From: AC-49 sp963766605
GTDB taxonomy: Bacteria; Actinomycetota; Thermoleophilia; Solirubrobacterales; Solirubrobacteraceae
Reading direction: 5' to 3'
Assembly: GCA_963766605.1 (NCBI GenBank)
Contig: CAVYAT010000002.1
Coordinates: forward strand, 124,001 to 188,000
Length of the DNA: 64,000 nucleotides
Shown here: positions 45,113 to 53,431 of the stretch, in pieces
Layout: each line of letters begins with the position of its first letter
How positions within the stretch are numbered: the stretch's first letter is position 1
Position numbers and translations under genes: made by a program
The notes under the pieces: generated by a model
Seen by the model: only the letters and a program-made list of their open reading frames with translations
What the model was told of the DNA's origin: nothing
Databases searched by the model: none

Positions 45113-45790
45113 TTGGCCGACCGCCGCCAGACCAAGTCCAAGTACACCGCTGATCGCAACATCCCCGGCGCCTTCGAGGGAGAGACGGTCACGCGCCGGC
45201 GGTTCATGACGGTGACGGCAAATGGCGCCGGGATCGTCGCGGCGTCGGCGTTCCTGTTGCCGGCGATCGGCTTTGCGCTCGGCCCCCAGTTCGAGCTGCA
45301 CAACATTCACTGGCAGGACGTCGGGGTGCCCGACGACTTCTCCAAGAAGACCTACGTCCCGAAGGTCATCACGATCGTCAACGGGATTGGTGAGGCCGGC
45401 AAGTCGACGGCCTACGTGCGCCGGTTCGATCCGGAGCTCGACAAGGAGAACGCGCTGCCCGCGCCATACAACCGCTTCATCGCGGTCTCGACGCGCTGTG
45501 CTCACCTCGGCTGCCCGGTGCACTTCGTCGCGGCCGCCGGGCGCTTCATCTGCCCGTGTCACGGCGGCGTCTACGACTTCCGCGGCTCGGTCGTCGGTGG
45601 CCCCCCGGTGCGCCCGCTCGACCGCTTCTACACCCGCGTCAAAAAGGGCCTGGTGCAGATCGGCCCGCGCTACTCGGTCAACAGCGAGTTCCAGGTCTTC
45701 TCCCCGCGCGACCCGGGCGAGCCGCTCGACGGCATCGGCCAGTACCTCTACCCGTCGCGCCCGTCGGTGCGCAAGATCCCGGGAACCTGA
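45113..45790 (+). CDS. qcrA: Rieske iron-sulfur protein of the bc complex
   Basis: A 225-residue protein from a TTG start with CAGGAG eight bases upstream. The N-terminus holds a twin-arginine signal (TRRRFMTVTANGAGIVAASA) that serves as membrane anchor. The Rieske [2Fe-2S] domain has CAHLGCPVHF and CPCHGGVYD, giving two Cys and two His ligands plus the disulfide pair, and GPPVRPLDRF after it. It transfers electrons from quinol to cytochrome c in the bc/b6f-type complex. The following two genes encode the cytochrome b halves. Confidence 0.93.
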   Translation: MADRRQTKSKYTADRNIPGAFEGETVTRRRFMTVTANGAGIVAASAFLLPAIGFALGPQFELHNIHWQDVGVPDDFSKKTYVPKVITIVNGIGEAGKSTAYVRRFDPELDKENALPAPYNRFIAVSTRCAHLGCPVHFVAAAGRFICPCHGGVYDFRGSVVGGPPVRPLDRFYTRVKKGLVQIGPRYSVNSEFQVFSPRDPGEPLDGIGQYLYPSRPSVRKIPGT

Positions 45791-45793
45791 GCC

Positions 45794-46597
45794 GTGCCCA
45801 AGCTGCCCAAGCCGCCGGTGCCCGCCGCGCTGAAGTCGCCGCCCCGCCGGCCGGGCGAGACCGAGGGCCAGCCGAAGACCGCGACCGACCACGGCAAGGC
45901 GGCGGGCGTCGCGGTCGTCGACTGGGTCGACGAGCGCACCTCGCTGACCGGCCCCGTGCGGTGGCTGATGTTCCGCAAGGTCCCCAAGGGGACCAACTGG
46001 TTCTACACGCTGGGCTCGGCGACGATGTTCGCGTTCCTCAGCCAGGCTGTCACGGGCGTGTTCCTGGCCATGTGGTACGACCCGTCGCCGACCCACGCCT
46101 ACGAGTCGGTCCGCTACATCACCAACGACGCATTCCTCGGCGAGTTCGTGCGCGGCATGCACAAGTGGGGCTCGTCGGTGATGGTGATCCTGATCTTCCT
46201 GCACATGGGGCGCACGTTCTTCTTCGGTGCCTACAAGTACCCCCGCGAGCTCAACTGGGTGATCGGGGTCGTGCTGCTGATCCTGACGATGCTGATGTCG
46301 TTCACCGGCTATCTGCTGCCGTTCGACCAGCGCTCCTACTGGGCGTCGATCGTCGGCATCAACATCAACGGCACCGGCCCGTTGATCGGGCCCTATCTGA
46401 GTGATTTCCTCAGAGCCGGCCCCGAGTTCGGGGCCACCACGCTGTCGAGGTTCTACGCGATCCACATGCTGCTCGTGCCGGGCCTGATCGCCGCGATGAT
46501 CGGCGCCCACCTGTACCTCGTCACCAAGCTCGGCACGACCGCGCCGCCGTGGCTCGAGGCCGAGCAGGACGCCGAGCTGCGCGAGGAGCTCGTCTGA
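45794..46597 (+). CDS. qcrB: cytochrome b N-terminal half (b6-type)
   Basis: A 267-residue membrane protein with four helices, the heme-binding half of a split cytochrome b. It has a long charged N-terminus (about 55 residues), then FAFLSQAVTGVFLAMWY, the heme His residues in RGMHKWGSSVMVILIFLHMG and in FYAIHMLLVPGLIAAMIGAH, and the quinone-site-related LPFDQRSYWASIVG. GTG start 3 bases after the Rieske stop. The split into b6-like and subunit IV-like parts is of the b6f type rather than the fused mitochondrial type. Confidence 0.92.
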   Translation: MPKLPKPPVPAALKSPPRRPGETEGQPKTATDHGKAAGVAVVDWVDERTSLTGPVRWLMFRKVPKGTNWFYTLGSATMFAFLSQAVTGVFLAMWYDPSPTHAYESVRYITNDAFLGEFVRGMHKWGSSVMVILIFLHMGRTFFFGAYKYPRELNWVIGVVLLILTMLMSFTGYLLPFDQRSYWASIVGININGTGPLIGPYLSDFLRAGPEFGATTLSRFYAIHMLLVPGLIAAMIGAHLYLVTKLGTTAPPWLEAEQDAELREELV

Positions 46598-46598
46598 C

Positions 46599-47333
46599 GT
46601 GAATCGCCAGGAGAAGGAGCAGTACCTCCGCGAGTACTCGATCCTCAAGTCACAGGGCAAGCCGTTCTTCCCCTACGCCGTGGCCAAGGACGCCCTGATG
46701 GCGTGCGTGGTGATGGGCGTGATCATCGGGATGTCGCTCGTCCTCGGCGCCGAGCTCGGCCCCAAGGCCGACCCAACGACGACCACGTACACCCCGCGGC
46801 CCGAGTGGTACTTCTTCTTCCTGTTCGAGCTGCTGCGCGTGATCAAGCCGGCCGCCCTGGTGCCGCTGGCGACGATCGGCGTGCCGACGATCTGCATGAT
46901 CCTGCTGTTCCTGCTGCCGTTCTACGACCGCAACGCGGAGCGCCGCCCGGAGCGCCGCCCGGTCGCCACGACGGCCGGCATCCTGACGATCGTCGCGATG
47001 GCGTTCCTCACCTACCAGGGGGCCCAGGCCGGGCCGCCGACCCAGATCGACCTCGCAACACCGCAGGCGGTCAAGCAGGACGGGCCCAAGGCGGTCGCGG
47101 AGTTCAACGCCGGCCGCGCCGTCGCCGCGCAGTCGGGCTGCCTGGCCTGCCACAAGATCGGCGACAACGGCAACTCCGGCCCCGGACCGCCGCTGACCCA
47201 GATCGGCGGCCGTCTGGCCCCGGCCGCGATCGCCCAGACGCTGATCAACCCGACGTCGCCGATGCCGTCGTTCCGCGGCCTTGCGCCGGAGAAGTTCAGC
47301 GCGCTCGTCACGTTCCTGTCGCAGCTCAAGTAG
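46599..47333 (+). CDS. cytochrome b C-terminal half fused to cytochrome c
   Basis: A 244-residue protein with a subunit-IV-like part (FFPYAVAKDALMACVVMGVI, TPRPEWYFFFLFELLRVIKP with the PEWY quinol-oxidation motif, then two helices) joined to a C-terminal monoheme cytochrome c domain: SGCLACHKIGDNG (heme CxxCH) and the axial Met in NPTSPMPSFRGL. So the complex brings its own c-type heme, replacing a separate cytochrome c1. GTG start lies 1 base after the N-half stop. Membrane-located, heme facing outside. Confidence 0.93.
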   Translation: MNRQEKEQYLREYSILKSQGKPFFPYAVAKDALMACVVMGVIIGMSLVLGAELGPKADPTTTTYTPRPEWYFFFLFELLRVIKPAALVPLATIGVPTICMILLFLLPFYDRNAERRPERRPVATTAGILTIVAMAFLTYQGAQAGPPTQIDLATPQAVKQDGPKAVAEFNAGRAVAAQSGCLACHKIGDNGNSGPGPPLTQIGGRLAPAAIAQTLINPTSPMPSFRGLAPEKFSALVTFLSQLK

Positions 47334-47338
47334 TGACG

Positions 47339-48043
47339 ATGGGGGCGCCGTCGCCCGGCACGCTCGAGGAGCCGCAGGTCCGTGCGATGTTCGACCGGAT
47401 CGCCGGGTTCTACGACCGCATGAACTCGGTGATGACGGCGGGCCTGCACCACGCGTGGCGCCGCCGCGCCGCCGACCTGGCCGGCGTCGGCCCCGGCTCG
47501 TCGGCGCTCGACGTGGCCTGTGGAACCGGTGACCTGGCGATCGAGCTGGCGGGCCGGGTCGGGGCCGACGGCGAGGTGATCGGCTGCGACTTCTCCCAGG
47601 AGATGCTGGTGCACGCGCGCCGCAAGGCGCCGCAGATCGCCTTCGAGTGGGCCAACGCGCTGGAGCTGCCGTACGAGTCCGGCCGCTTCGATGCGGCGAC
47701 CGTCGGGTTTGGCGCGCGCAACTTCTCCGACCTGCAGCAGGGGATCGACGAGATGGCGCGCGTCGTGGCGCCCGGCGGCCGTGTCGTCGTGCTCGAGATC
47801 ACGACGCCGACCAAGCCGCCGCTGTCGAGCTTCTACCGGCTGTGGTTCGATCGCGTGGTGCCGCTGATCGGCCGGGTCGCCGGCGACCCGGCCGCGTACG
47901 AGTACCTGCCCAACTCGGTCAAGCGCTTCCCCGACCCCCAGGGTCTCGGCGCGGTGCTCGATGCGGCGGGGCTCGAGCGCGTGCGCTGGGTGCTGACCGC
48001 GGGCGGGATCATCGCTCTGCACGTTGGGGACAAGCCGGCGTGA
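47339..48043 (+). CDS. menG: demethylmenaquinone methyltransferase
   Basis: A 234-residue SAM-dependent methyltransferase (MenG/UbiE) that makes menaquinone from demethylmenaquinone. It has VRAMFDRIAGFYDRMNSVMT, motif I ALDVACGTGDLAIELA, IGCDFSQEMLVHARRKAP, and the diagnostic GFGARNFSDLQQGIDEMARV plus the C-terminal YEYLPNSVKRFPDPQGLGAV. An in-frame GTG two codons before the ATG is possible. It follows the cytochrome genes within a few bases, coupling quinone synthesis to the complex that uses it. Confidence 0.94.
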   Translation: MGAPSPGTLEEPQVRAMFDRIAGFYDRMNSVMTAGLHHAWRRRAADLAGVGPGSSALDVACGTGDLAIELAGRVGADGEVIGCDFSQEMLVHARRKAPQIAFEWANALELPYESGRFDAATVGFGARNFSDLQQGIDEMARVVAPGGRVVVLEITTPTKPPLSSFYRLWFDRVVPLIGRVAGDPAAYEYLPNSVKRFPDPQGLGAVLDAAGLERVRWVLTAGGIIALHVGDKPA

Positions 48044-49035
48044 CCGAGGTCGCGCCGCTCGACGTCGCGCAGCTCGCCGACGTCGCCGGGCCCCGCATCC
48101 CGGTGCTGATGGCCCGTATCGAGACGCGGCTGCTCGAGCTCTCGGGCTCGGCCGGGCCGGTGCTCGGCCCCTATGCGGGCGGCACGATCGCCGCCGGCGG
48201 CAAGCGCCTGCGCCCGCTGCTCGTGCTGATCGCCGCCCGTCCGGCGGGCCTCGAAGCCGACGACGCGCTGATCCGCGCCGCGGTCGCCGTCGAGCTCGTC
48301 CATGGCGCGACGCTCGTCCACGACGACGTGCTCGATGCCGCGACGTTGCGGCGCGGGCGCCCGACCGTCGTCGCCTCGGCCGGCCGCGACATCGCGCTGG
48401 CGACCGGCGACCTGCTGTTCGCACGCGCGTTCGCGGAGTTGAGTGCCGGCGGCCACGCTGCGCCGGTCACAGTGCTCAGCGAGGCCAGCTCGGCCCTGGC
48501 CCGTGGTGAGCTGATGCAGCGCCACGATGCGTTCGACGCCGCGGTCTCCGTGCAGCGCTACCTCACGCGCTGCGAGCTCAAGACCGCGCGCCTGTTCGAG
48601 GCGGCGTGCGCGCTCGGCGCGCTGGCCGGCGGCGGCGATGACGACGACGACGTCGCTGCGCTGGCGGCGTTCGGCCGCTCGGTCGGGCTCGCCTTTCAGA
48701 TCCTCGACGACGTCCTCGACATCACCGGTCCGGCGCAGCGGACCGGGAAGCGTCCCGGGGCCGATCTGCTCGACGGCACGGTCACACTGCCGTTCATCCT
48801 CGCTCGTGAGCTCGACCCCGAGCTGCGGGCGCTCGATCCGCGCTCGATCACAACCCCGGAGCGGGCGGCGGAGGTCTGCGAGCAGATCGCGGCGACCGCT
48901 GCGCTGCGGCGCTCTCGCGAACGCGCGCTCGAGCTCGTCGACGCCGCCAAGGCCCGGCTTCCCGACCGCCTGGACGACGGGCGCCGGCGCGCGCTGGAGC
49001 TGGTCGCTGACGGGGTCGTCACACGTTATGCCTAA
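48040..49035 (+). CDS. polyprenyl diphosphate synthase
   Basis: A 331-residue all-helical prenyltransferase from a GTG that overlaps the menG stop (GTGA). Both Asp-rich motifs are present: VHDDVLDAATLRRGRPT (first DDxxD, about residues 92-108) and QILDDVLDITGPAQRTGKRP (second). Between them GELMQRHDAFDAAVSVQRYL. It builds the isoprenoid side chain (heptaprenyl-type) of menaquinone; the chain length is not read from sequence. Together with menG it forms the quinone module of the operon. Confidence 0.92.
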   Translation: MTEVAPLDVAQLADVAGPRIPVLMARIETRLLELSGSAGPVLGPYAGGTIAAGGKRLRPLLVLIAARPAGLEADDALIRAAVAVELVHGATLVHDDVLDAATLRRGRPTVVASAGRDIALATGDLLFARAFAELSAGGHAAPVTVLSEASSALARGELMQRHDAFDAAVSVQRYLTRCELKTARLFEAACALGALAGGGDDDDDVAALAAFGRSVGLAFQILDDVLDITGPAQRTGKRPGADLLDGTVTLPFILARELDPELRALDPRSITTPERAAEVCEQIAATAALRRSRERALELVDAAKARLPDRLDDGRRRALELVADGVVTRYA

Positions 49036-49147
49036 CGGCTGTTAGGTTGCCCTACCGTTGATTGGTGTTGCTGCCAGACCATTCGCAAGGTCTGGTGAGT
49101 ACATTTCACACAGCGCGGGGATGGTCCATGTCGAGAGGAAGCCCCTG

Positions 49148-49636
49148 ATGAGTAAGAAAGCCCCTACCGAATACGAGATCCTGAAGGCGGTCGGACATCC
49201 CGTCCGGCACGAGATACTCGCGATTCTCGTCGCCGGTGAGGCCAGCGCCAAGGAGCTGGCTGCCCGCCTGAAGATGCCACTGTCCAACGTCAGCTACCAC
49301 GTCAAGGTCCTGCGCGAGCTCGGCCTGCTGGTACTGGTCCGCGAGACGCCCCGCCGCGGAGCGGTCGAGCGGCACTACCGTGCCGACAAGAAGAGTCCGG
49401 CGGCAGCGTGGGAGGGCCTGGCCCGCAACTCGGTCAAGCCGAGCCCGGCCGGCGCCAACATCGACGGCCGCACGATCACGCTGGACAAGAAGGGCCGCGC
49501 GGCGATTGCCGCGGCGACCAAGTCGTTCATCAAGGAGGTCGACAAGATCACCGGTGATGCGGCGAAGCGCGCCACCAACGGGCGCGCGGAGAACTCGCGG
49601 GTCTCGGTCGCAGTCGTACAGAGCCCGCCCGCCTGA
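49148..49636 (+). CDS. ArsR-like winged-helix regulator
   Basis: A 162-residue DNA-binding protein from the ATG with GAGAGGAAG upstream (MSKKAPTEYEILKAVGHPVR). The N-terminal half is a winged helix with the ArsR-type signature GHPVRHEILAILVAGEASAK ... LSNVSYHVKVLRELGLLVLV and the wing ETPRRGAVERHYRAD. The C-terminal half (about residues 80-162) is a separate, partly charged domain that may be a ligand or dimerisation part. No Cys pair typical of metal sensors. Target unknown; an upstream in-frame ATG would extend the protein by 30 residues without a good site. Confidence 0.85.
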   Translation: MSKKAPTEYEILKAVGHPVRHEILAILVAGEASAKELAARLKMPLSNVSYHVKVLRELGLLVLVRETPRRGAVERHYRADKKSPAAAWEGLARNSVKPSPAGANIDGRTITLDKKGRAAIAAATKSFIKEVDKITGDAAKRATNGRAENSRVSVAVVQSPPA

Positions 49637-49648
49637 GCGTCAAGCAAT

Positions 49649-49676
49649 CGCCGCCGCCTCCGGGAGGGCGGCGGCG
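49649..49676. terminator. GC-rich hairpin between convergent genes
   Basis: A perfect 10-bp stem (CGCCGCCGCC pairing with GGCGGCGGCG) around an 8-base loop lies between the ArsR-like gene stop and the stop of the convergent gene. No U-tract follows on either side, so termination would depend on the stem alone or on Rho. Confidence 0.5.
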
Positions 49677-49693
49677 GGCTGGCGCGATGGTGT

Positions 49694-50125
49694 CTAGAAG
49701 TCCTCGGGGAGGATCTGATCGCAGACGAGCGCGCTCACGAAGCGGTCGATCTCGTCTTCCATATTGGCGTGCATCAGGCGCTTGAGGTCACGGACGAGCG
49801 CCTCGGTGCCTCGGTCGAGCTCCTCATCGAAGCGCTCGACGATCTCCTGCGCGTAGATGCCGGTGCCGGCCCACTCGCAGTTCGGGCAGCGCAGCGAGAC
49901 CTCCCAGTGGCTGGCGCTCGCCTCGTCCCACTCGATGGGGTAGACGAGCTCCGACTCACACCGCGCGCACACGTGGAGGTCGACAACGGGAGACGTCGTG
50001 CGCGTCGTCTCGGTGTCGACCTCGGGCGCCCCGACGGGGTCCTCGAAGTAGACGACCTCGATCGTCTTGCCCGAGGGCAGGACGACGCGGCGGACGTAGT
50101 GGTTGTTGTCGGGCTGACGGCTCAT
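49694..50125 (-). CDS. zinc-ribbon hypothetical protein
   Basis: A 143-residue protein from the ATG at MSRQPDNNHYVRRVVLPSGK (a longer frame upstream has no good start). It has two Cys-x2-Cys knuckles (HVCARCESELVYPIEWDEAS and SLRCPNCEWAGTG) forming a zinc ribbon, preceded by a beta hairpin (KTIEVVYFEDPV) and followed by a helical acidic tail (EIVERFDEELDRGTEALVRD). Conserved in related actinobacteria as far as the pattern suggests, but function unknown. It is convergent with the ArsR-like gene and divergent from tatC. Confidence 0.75.
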   Translation of the reverse strand: MSRQPDNNHYVRRVVLPSGKTIEVVYFEDPVGAPEVDTETTRTTSPVVDLHVCARCESELVYPIEWDEASASHWEVSLRCPNCEWAGTGIYAQEIVERFDEELDRGTEALVRDLKRLMHANMEDEIDRFVSALVCDQILPEDF

Positions 50126-50319
50126 CGGAAGGTCCTCGCTGATCCCTTCATCGGCGGGCTGCGTATCGAACTTGATAGGCAATGACGAAAGCTGACTGCG
50201 TGTCCACCAGCCCCCCGCAGTACCCTTGCCCGATGGGTGGTCCTGGGCTCCAGAAAACGGTCGTTGACGGACGGCTGTTCGGCGGCGAACAATCGCTCTA
50301 GCGCGGGGACTGCAAGCAC

Positions 50320-51318
50320 ATGGCAACGGCGGTAAAGCCCATCGGGCACGAGGATCGACTCACGCTGGTCGAACACCTCGACGAGCTGCGTTCGCGGCTG
50401 ATCATCTCCGTCGTCGCGATCGTCTTCATCTTCGCCGTCTGCTTCTGGCAGAACAACGAGCTGCTGAAGATCGTCAACAAGCCGTTGACGAAGTCGACGG
50501 TCTCGCGAACCCGCGCCGGCAAGGGCGTGGAGGGGCAGATCTACAAGTCCCAGCAGGGCCTGCTCGCGCTCGGCCGCACCGAGCTCGCGCTGGTGCACGC
50601 CCTGCAGACACCCGGCTCCGGGCTGACGCCCCAGGGCCGGTCGGCGATCACCCCGATCGCCAGGCAGGTCAAGGGCAATCTGGCCTCGCTCCCGCACGGG
50701 CCGCCCGACACCCAGCCGGTCACGCTGGGCCCCGGCGAGCCGTTCACGGCGACGCTGACCGTCGCCCTGTACTTCACGATCCTGCTCGCGCTGCCGCTGA
50801 TCCTCTATCAGCTCTACGCGTTCGTGCTGCCGGCGTTCAACCCGCGTGAGCGCAACGTCGTCATGCCGCTCATGGCGATGGTCCCGATCCTGTTCTTCAT
50901 CGGCGTCGCGTTCGGCTACTACCTCGTGCTGCCGGCCGCCGTCCACTTCCTGCAGAACTTCAACGCCGACCAGTTCAACGTCCTGATCCAGGCGCGCGAC
51001 TACTACAAGTTCACCGCGCTGACGTTGATGGCGATGGGGCTCGTGTTCCAGTTACCCGTCGCCGTGCTCGCGGCGGTCCGGATCGGCTTCCTGACGCCGC
51101 AGACGCTGCGCAAGCAGTGGCGCTACGCGATCATCATCCTGACCGTCATCGCCGCCGCGCTGCCGGGCACCGATCCGGTCTCGATGCTGGTCGAGCTCGT
51201 GCCGCTGCTCGGGCTCTACGGGTTCAGCATCGTGCTCGCGTACATCTTCGCTCCGAAGTTCGCGCCGATCGAGGGCGAAGGGGACCACGACGATGACGGC
51301 GCGACCGGCCTAGACTGA
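50320..51318 (+). CDS. tatC: Sec-independent protein translocase TatC
   Basis: A 332-residue, six-helix protein of the Tat system that exports folded proteins with twin-arginine signals. It keeps LVEHLDELRSRLIISVVAIV at the front, LPLILYQLYAFVLPAFNPRE with the Pro-rich second loop, and PVAVLAAVRIGFLTPQTLRK. Unusual is the first extracytoplasmic loop: about 95 residues (about 52-145, rich in Thr, Gly and Pro) instead of the usual 40-50. No tatA or tatB is visible in this window. The Rieske protein upstream has a twin-arginine signal and is a likely substrate. Confidence 0.93.
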   Translation: MATAVKPIGHEDRLTLVEHLDELRSRLIISVVAIVFIFAVCFWQNNELLKIVNKPLTKSTVSRTRAGKGVEGQIYKSQQGLLALGRTELALVHALQTPGSGLTPQGRSAITPIARQVKGNLASLPHGPPDTQPVTLGPGEPFTATLTVALYFTILLALPLILYQLYAFVLPAFNPRERNVVMPLMAMVPILFFIGVAFGYYLVLPAAVHFLQNFNADQFNVLIQARDYYKFTALTLMAMGLVFQLPVAVLAAVRIGFLTPQTLRKQWRYAIIILTVIAAALPGTDPVSMLVELVPLLGLYGFSIVLAYIFAPKFAPIEGEGDHDDDGATGLD

Positions 51319-51328
51319 GCACCACACC

Positions 51329-52024
51329 ATGCTCTTCGACCTGCGCAGCCGCGGACGGCGTACGACCGTCAAGATCGTCTACTCGTTTCTTGCGGTCCTG
51401 ATGGGCGCCGGCCTGGTCCTGTTCGGGATCGGAGGCGCGACGTCGGGCGGTTTCCTCAACGGGCTCGTCGGCGGCGGCAGCAGCGGGGGCAGCTCCAACA
51501 CCCCGCAGAAGACCGAACAGCACCTCGCGCAGATCGTCCGCCGCGACCCCCAGAACGCGAAGGCGTGGGCGCGGCTGGTGACGGTGCGCTACGGGATCGC
51601 GACCGGCGGCGGCCCCGGCACGGCGCCGACCAAGGCCCAGCTCCAGGGGGTCGACCAGGCGTGGACGCGCTACATGGCACTCAACCCCAAGCCCAATGAC
51701 GAGCTCGCGCTGACGATGGAGGCGGTCTACGGGCCCGGTGGCCTCAACGAGCCCGCGAAGCTCGTCGGCGCGCTCGAAGCGCACCTGGCCGCGACGCGCA
51801 AACCTACGGCGTCGGACTACGAGCTGTACTCGGTCGTCGCGACGCTGGCCACCCAGACGCGCAAGGCCGCGCTGGCCAAGCAGCAGGCCCAGGAGCTGGC
51901 CGCGGCGGGCAAGAAGGGCAAGGCCCGCAAGCAGGCGATCGCGAAGGTCAACGCCGACATCGCAGCCAACCTGGCGCAGCTGCAGCCGTCCGGCTCGACG
52001 ACTGCGCAGACGGTCTCCGGCTGA
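51329..52024 (+). CDS. membrane-anchored TPR-like protein
   Basis: A 231-residue protein with one N-terminal helix (IVYSFLAVLMGAGLVLFGIG), then a Gly/Ser-rich linker (GGGSSGGSSNT), then a helical domain with TPR-like pairs (HLAQIVRRDPQNAKAWARLV, VDQAWTRYMALNPKPNDELA, ATLATQTRKAALAKQQAQEL) and a Lys/Ala-rich tail. Anchored in the membrane with the helical domain outside. It starts 10 bases after the tatC stop and so is probably in the tatC transcript; it could assist Tat function or quality control, but that is inference. Confidence 0.75.
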   Translation: MLFDLRSRGRRTTVKIVYSFLAVLMGAGLVLFGIGGATSGGFLNGLVGGGSSGGSSNTPQKTEQHLAQIVRRDPQNAKAWARLVTVRYGIATGGGPGTAPTKAQLQGVDQAWTRYMALNPKPNDELALTMEAVYGPGGLNEPAKLVGALEAHLAATRKPTASDYELYSVVATLATQTRKAALAKQQAQELAAAGKKGKARKQAIAKVNADIAANLAQLQPSGSTTAQTVSG

Positions 52025-52071
52025 CGTCCCGCGGCGGCCATCCGGTTACAATCCGGCGCAGTCGGTTCCTC

Positions 52072-52150
<79 letters not shown>

Positions 52151-52173
52151 AGCCCCGCAAATGTGGGGTTTTT
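52151..52173 (+). terminator. Rho-independent terminator after tRNA-Lys
   Basis: Stem CCCCGC with GTGGGG around loop AAAT, followed by five T, directly after the tRNA and the left attachment repeat. Because it lies outside the repeat, it is supplied by the element. Confidence 0.8.
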
Positions 52174-52199
52174 CTTTGGGCGGACCATGCGGAATTCGT

Positions 52200-52223
52200 A
52201 ACCGTGTCCCCAATATGTCCCGA
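52200..52223 (+). promoter_or_regulatory. candidate integrase arm-type site, left
   Basis: Sequence with two TGTCCC units 11 bases apart, 50 bp inside the left attachment repeat and just before the integrase gene. It matches 58073-58097 near the right end, apart from one extra base. Paired direct repeats near both ends of a tyrosine-integrase element are typical arm-binding sites; this role is inferred. Confidence 0.5.
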
Positions 52224-52255
52224 GATCTGTCGTACGATGGTCGTCAGGGGACAGG

Positions 52256-53422
52256 ATGGGCACGTCACTTCAAGACTTCCGCCCGCCCAGCGGGCACGTG
52301 TTCCGCGTCGATCGGCGGCGCGGACCGGTGTGGTACGCGAAGTACCGAGTCGGTGCCTCCCGCCAGGTCCAGAAGAAGCTCGGCCCCGCGTGGACCGAGC
52401 GCGGGCGGCCACCGGCTGGCTACTTCACCAAGCGCACGGCCGAGGACTGGCTGCGCCACACGCTCGACGAGGCGCGGCGCGGGACGCTGGCCGGGATGGT
52501 GCAGACCGGGGCGACGTTCGCCGACGTGGCCGCGGAGTACCTGCGCTACATCGAGCACGACCGCGCCCGCAAGCCGACGACGATCCGCGGCTACCGCTCG
52601 TCGATCGAGGCCCACCTGCTCCCGGCGTTCGGCGAGCGGCCGGTCGAGGACATCTCCACGCACGACATCGAGCGGTGGATCGCGACCGTGCCCGGATCGG
52701 CCCGCACCCGCAACAAGCTGCTGATCGTCCTGCACGGCATCCTCGCGCGCGCGAGACGCGTCTACGGCCTGCCGGTCAACGCGGCCAGGGACGTCGAGAA
52801 GTTCCAGCAGCGCTCGAGCGGCGACATCCAGGTCTTCTCGCCCGAGGAGGTCATGAGCCTGGTCCGCGCCGCAGGCGACGACCAGGACGCGGCGATCTAT
52901 CTGACCGCGGCGTTCACCGGCCTTCGCATGGGCGAGCTGCTAGCGCTGCACTGGCGCGATGTGGACTTCGCGCACAGCGTTCTGCGGGTGAGGGCGAGCT
53001 TCTCCGGCGGAGCGCTGACGACGCCGAAGTCCGGGAAGGTGCGCTCGGTACCGATGGCACCGCGGGTCGCGGAGACGCTCGCGCAGCTCGGACAGCGCCG
53101 CTTCGCGACCGGCGATGACGATCTCGTGTTCGTCGGCGAGCTCGGTCAGTACGTCGACGGTTCCGCGCTGCGGCGCCGCTACCGCGCGGCGCTGGACCGC
53201 GCGGGGTTGCGGCCGTTGCGCTTCCACGATCTGCGCCACACGTTCGGGACTCGCATGATCGCCAAGGCCGATATCCGCCGCGTCCAGGAGTGGATGGGCC
53301 ACGCCGACGTCCAGACGACGATGAAGTACCTGCACTACGCGCCGCGCGCGGACGACGCGAGGCTGGTGGCCGAGGCGTTCGCCGAGGAGCCAATCGCCGA
53401 TGTGCCTGCGGGGTCCGCATAG
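52256..53422 (+). CDS. tyrosine recombinase integrase
   Basis: A 388-residue site-specific recombinase. Domains: an N-terminal arm-binding region (VFRVDRRRGPVWYAKYRVGA), a SAM-like core-binding domain (FADVAAEYLRYIEHDRARKP ... WIATVPGSARTRNKLLIVLH) and a catalytic domain with all residues: Arg in TGLRMGELLAL, Lys in LTTPKSGKVR, HxxR in FHDLRHTFGTR, His in MGHADVQTTMKYL and Tyr nucleophile in YLHYAP. ATG start after AGGGGACAGG. It lies next to the left attachment repeat, as usual for tRNA-targeting elements, and would integrate or excise the 6.1-kb element. Confidence 0.95.
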   Translation: MGTSLQDFRPPSGHVFRVDRRRGPVWYAKYRVGASRQVQKKLGPAWTERGRPPAGYFTKRTAEDWLRHTLDEARRGTLAGMVQTGATFADVAAEYLRYIEHDRARKPTTIRGYRSSIEAHLLPAFGERPVEDISTHDIERWIATVPGSARTRNKLLIVLHGILARARRVYGLPVNAARDVEKFQQRSSGDIQVFSPEEVMSLVRAAGDDQDAAIYLTAAFTGLRMGELLALHWRDVDFAHSVLRVRASFSGGALTTPKSGKVRSVPMAPRVAETLAQLGQRRFATGDDDLVFVGELGQYVDGSALRRRYRAALDRAGLRPLRFHDLRHTFGTRMIAKADIRRVQEWMGHADVQTTMKYLHYAPRADDARLVAEAFAEEPIADVPAGSA

Positions 53423-53431
53423 CGTCGTACG

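Noticed and set aside
44558..46660. 700-residue minus-strand open frame opposite hemL, Rieske and cytochrome b
   Set aside because: Antisense shadow in GC-rich DNA with Arg/Asp/Glu repeats; the plus-strand genes have clear catalytic motifs.
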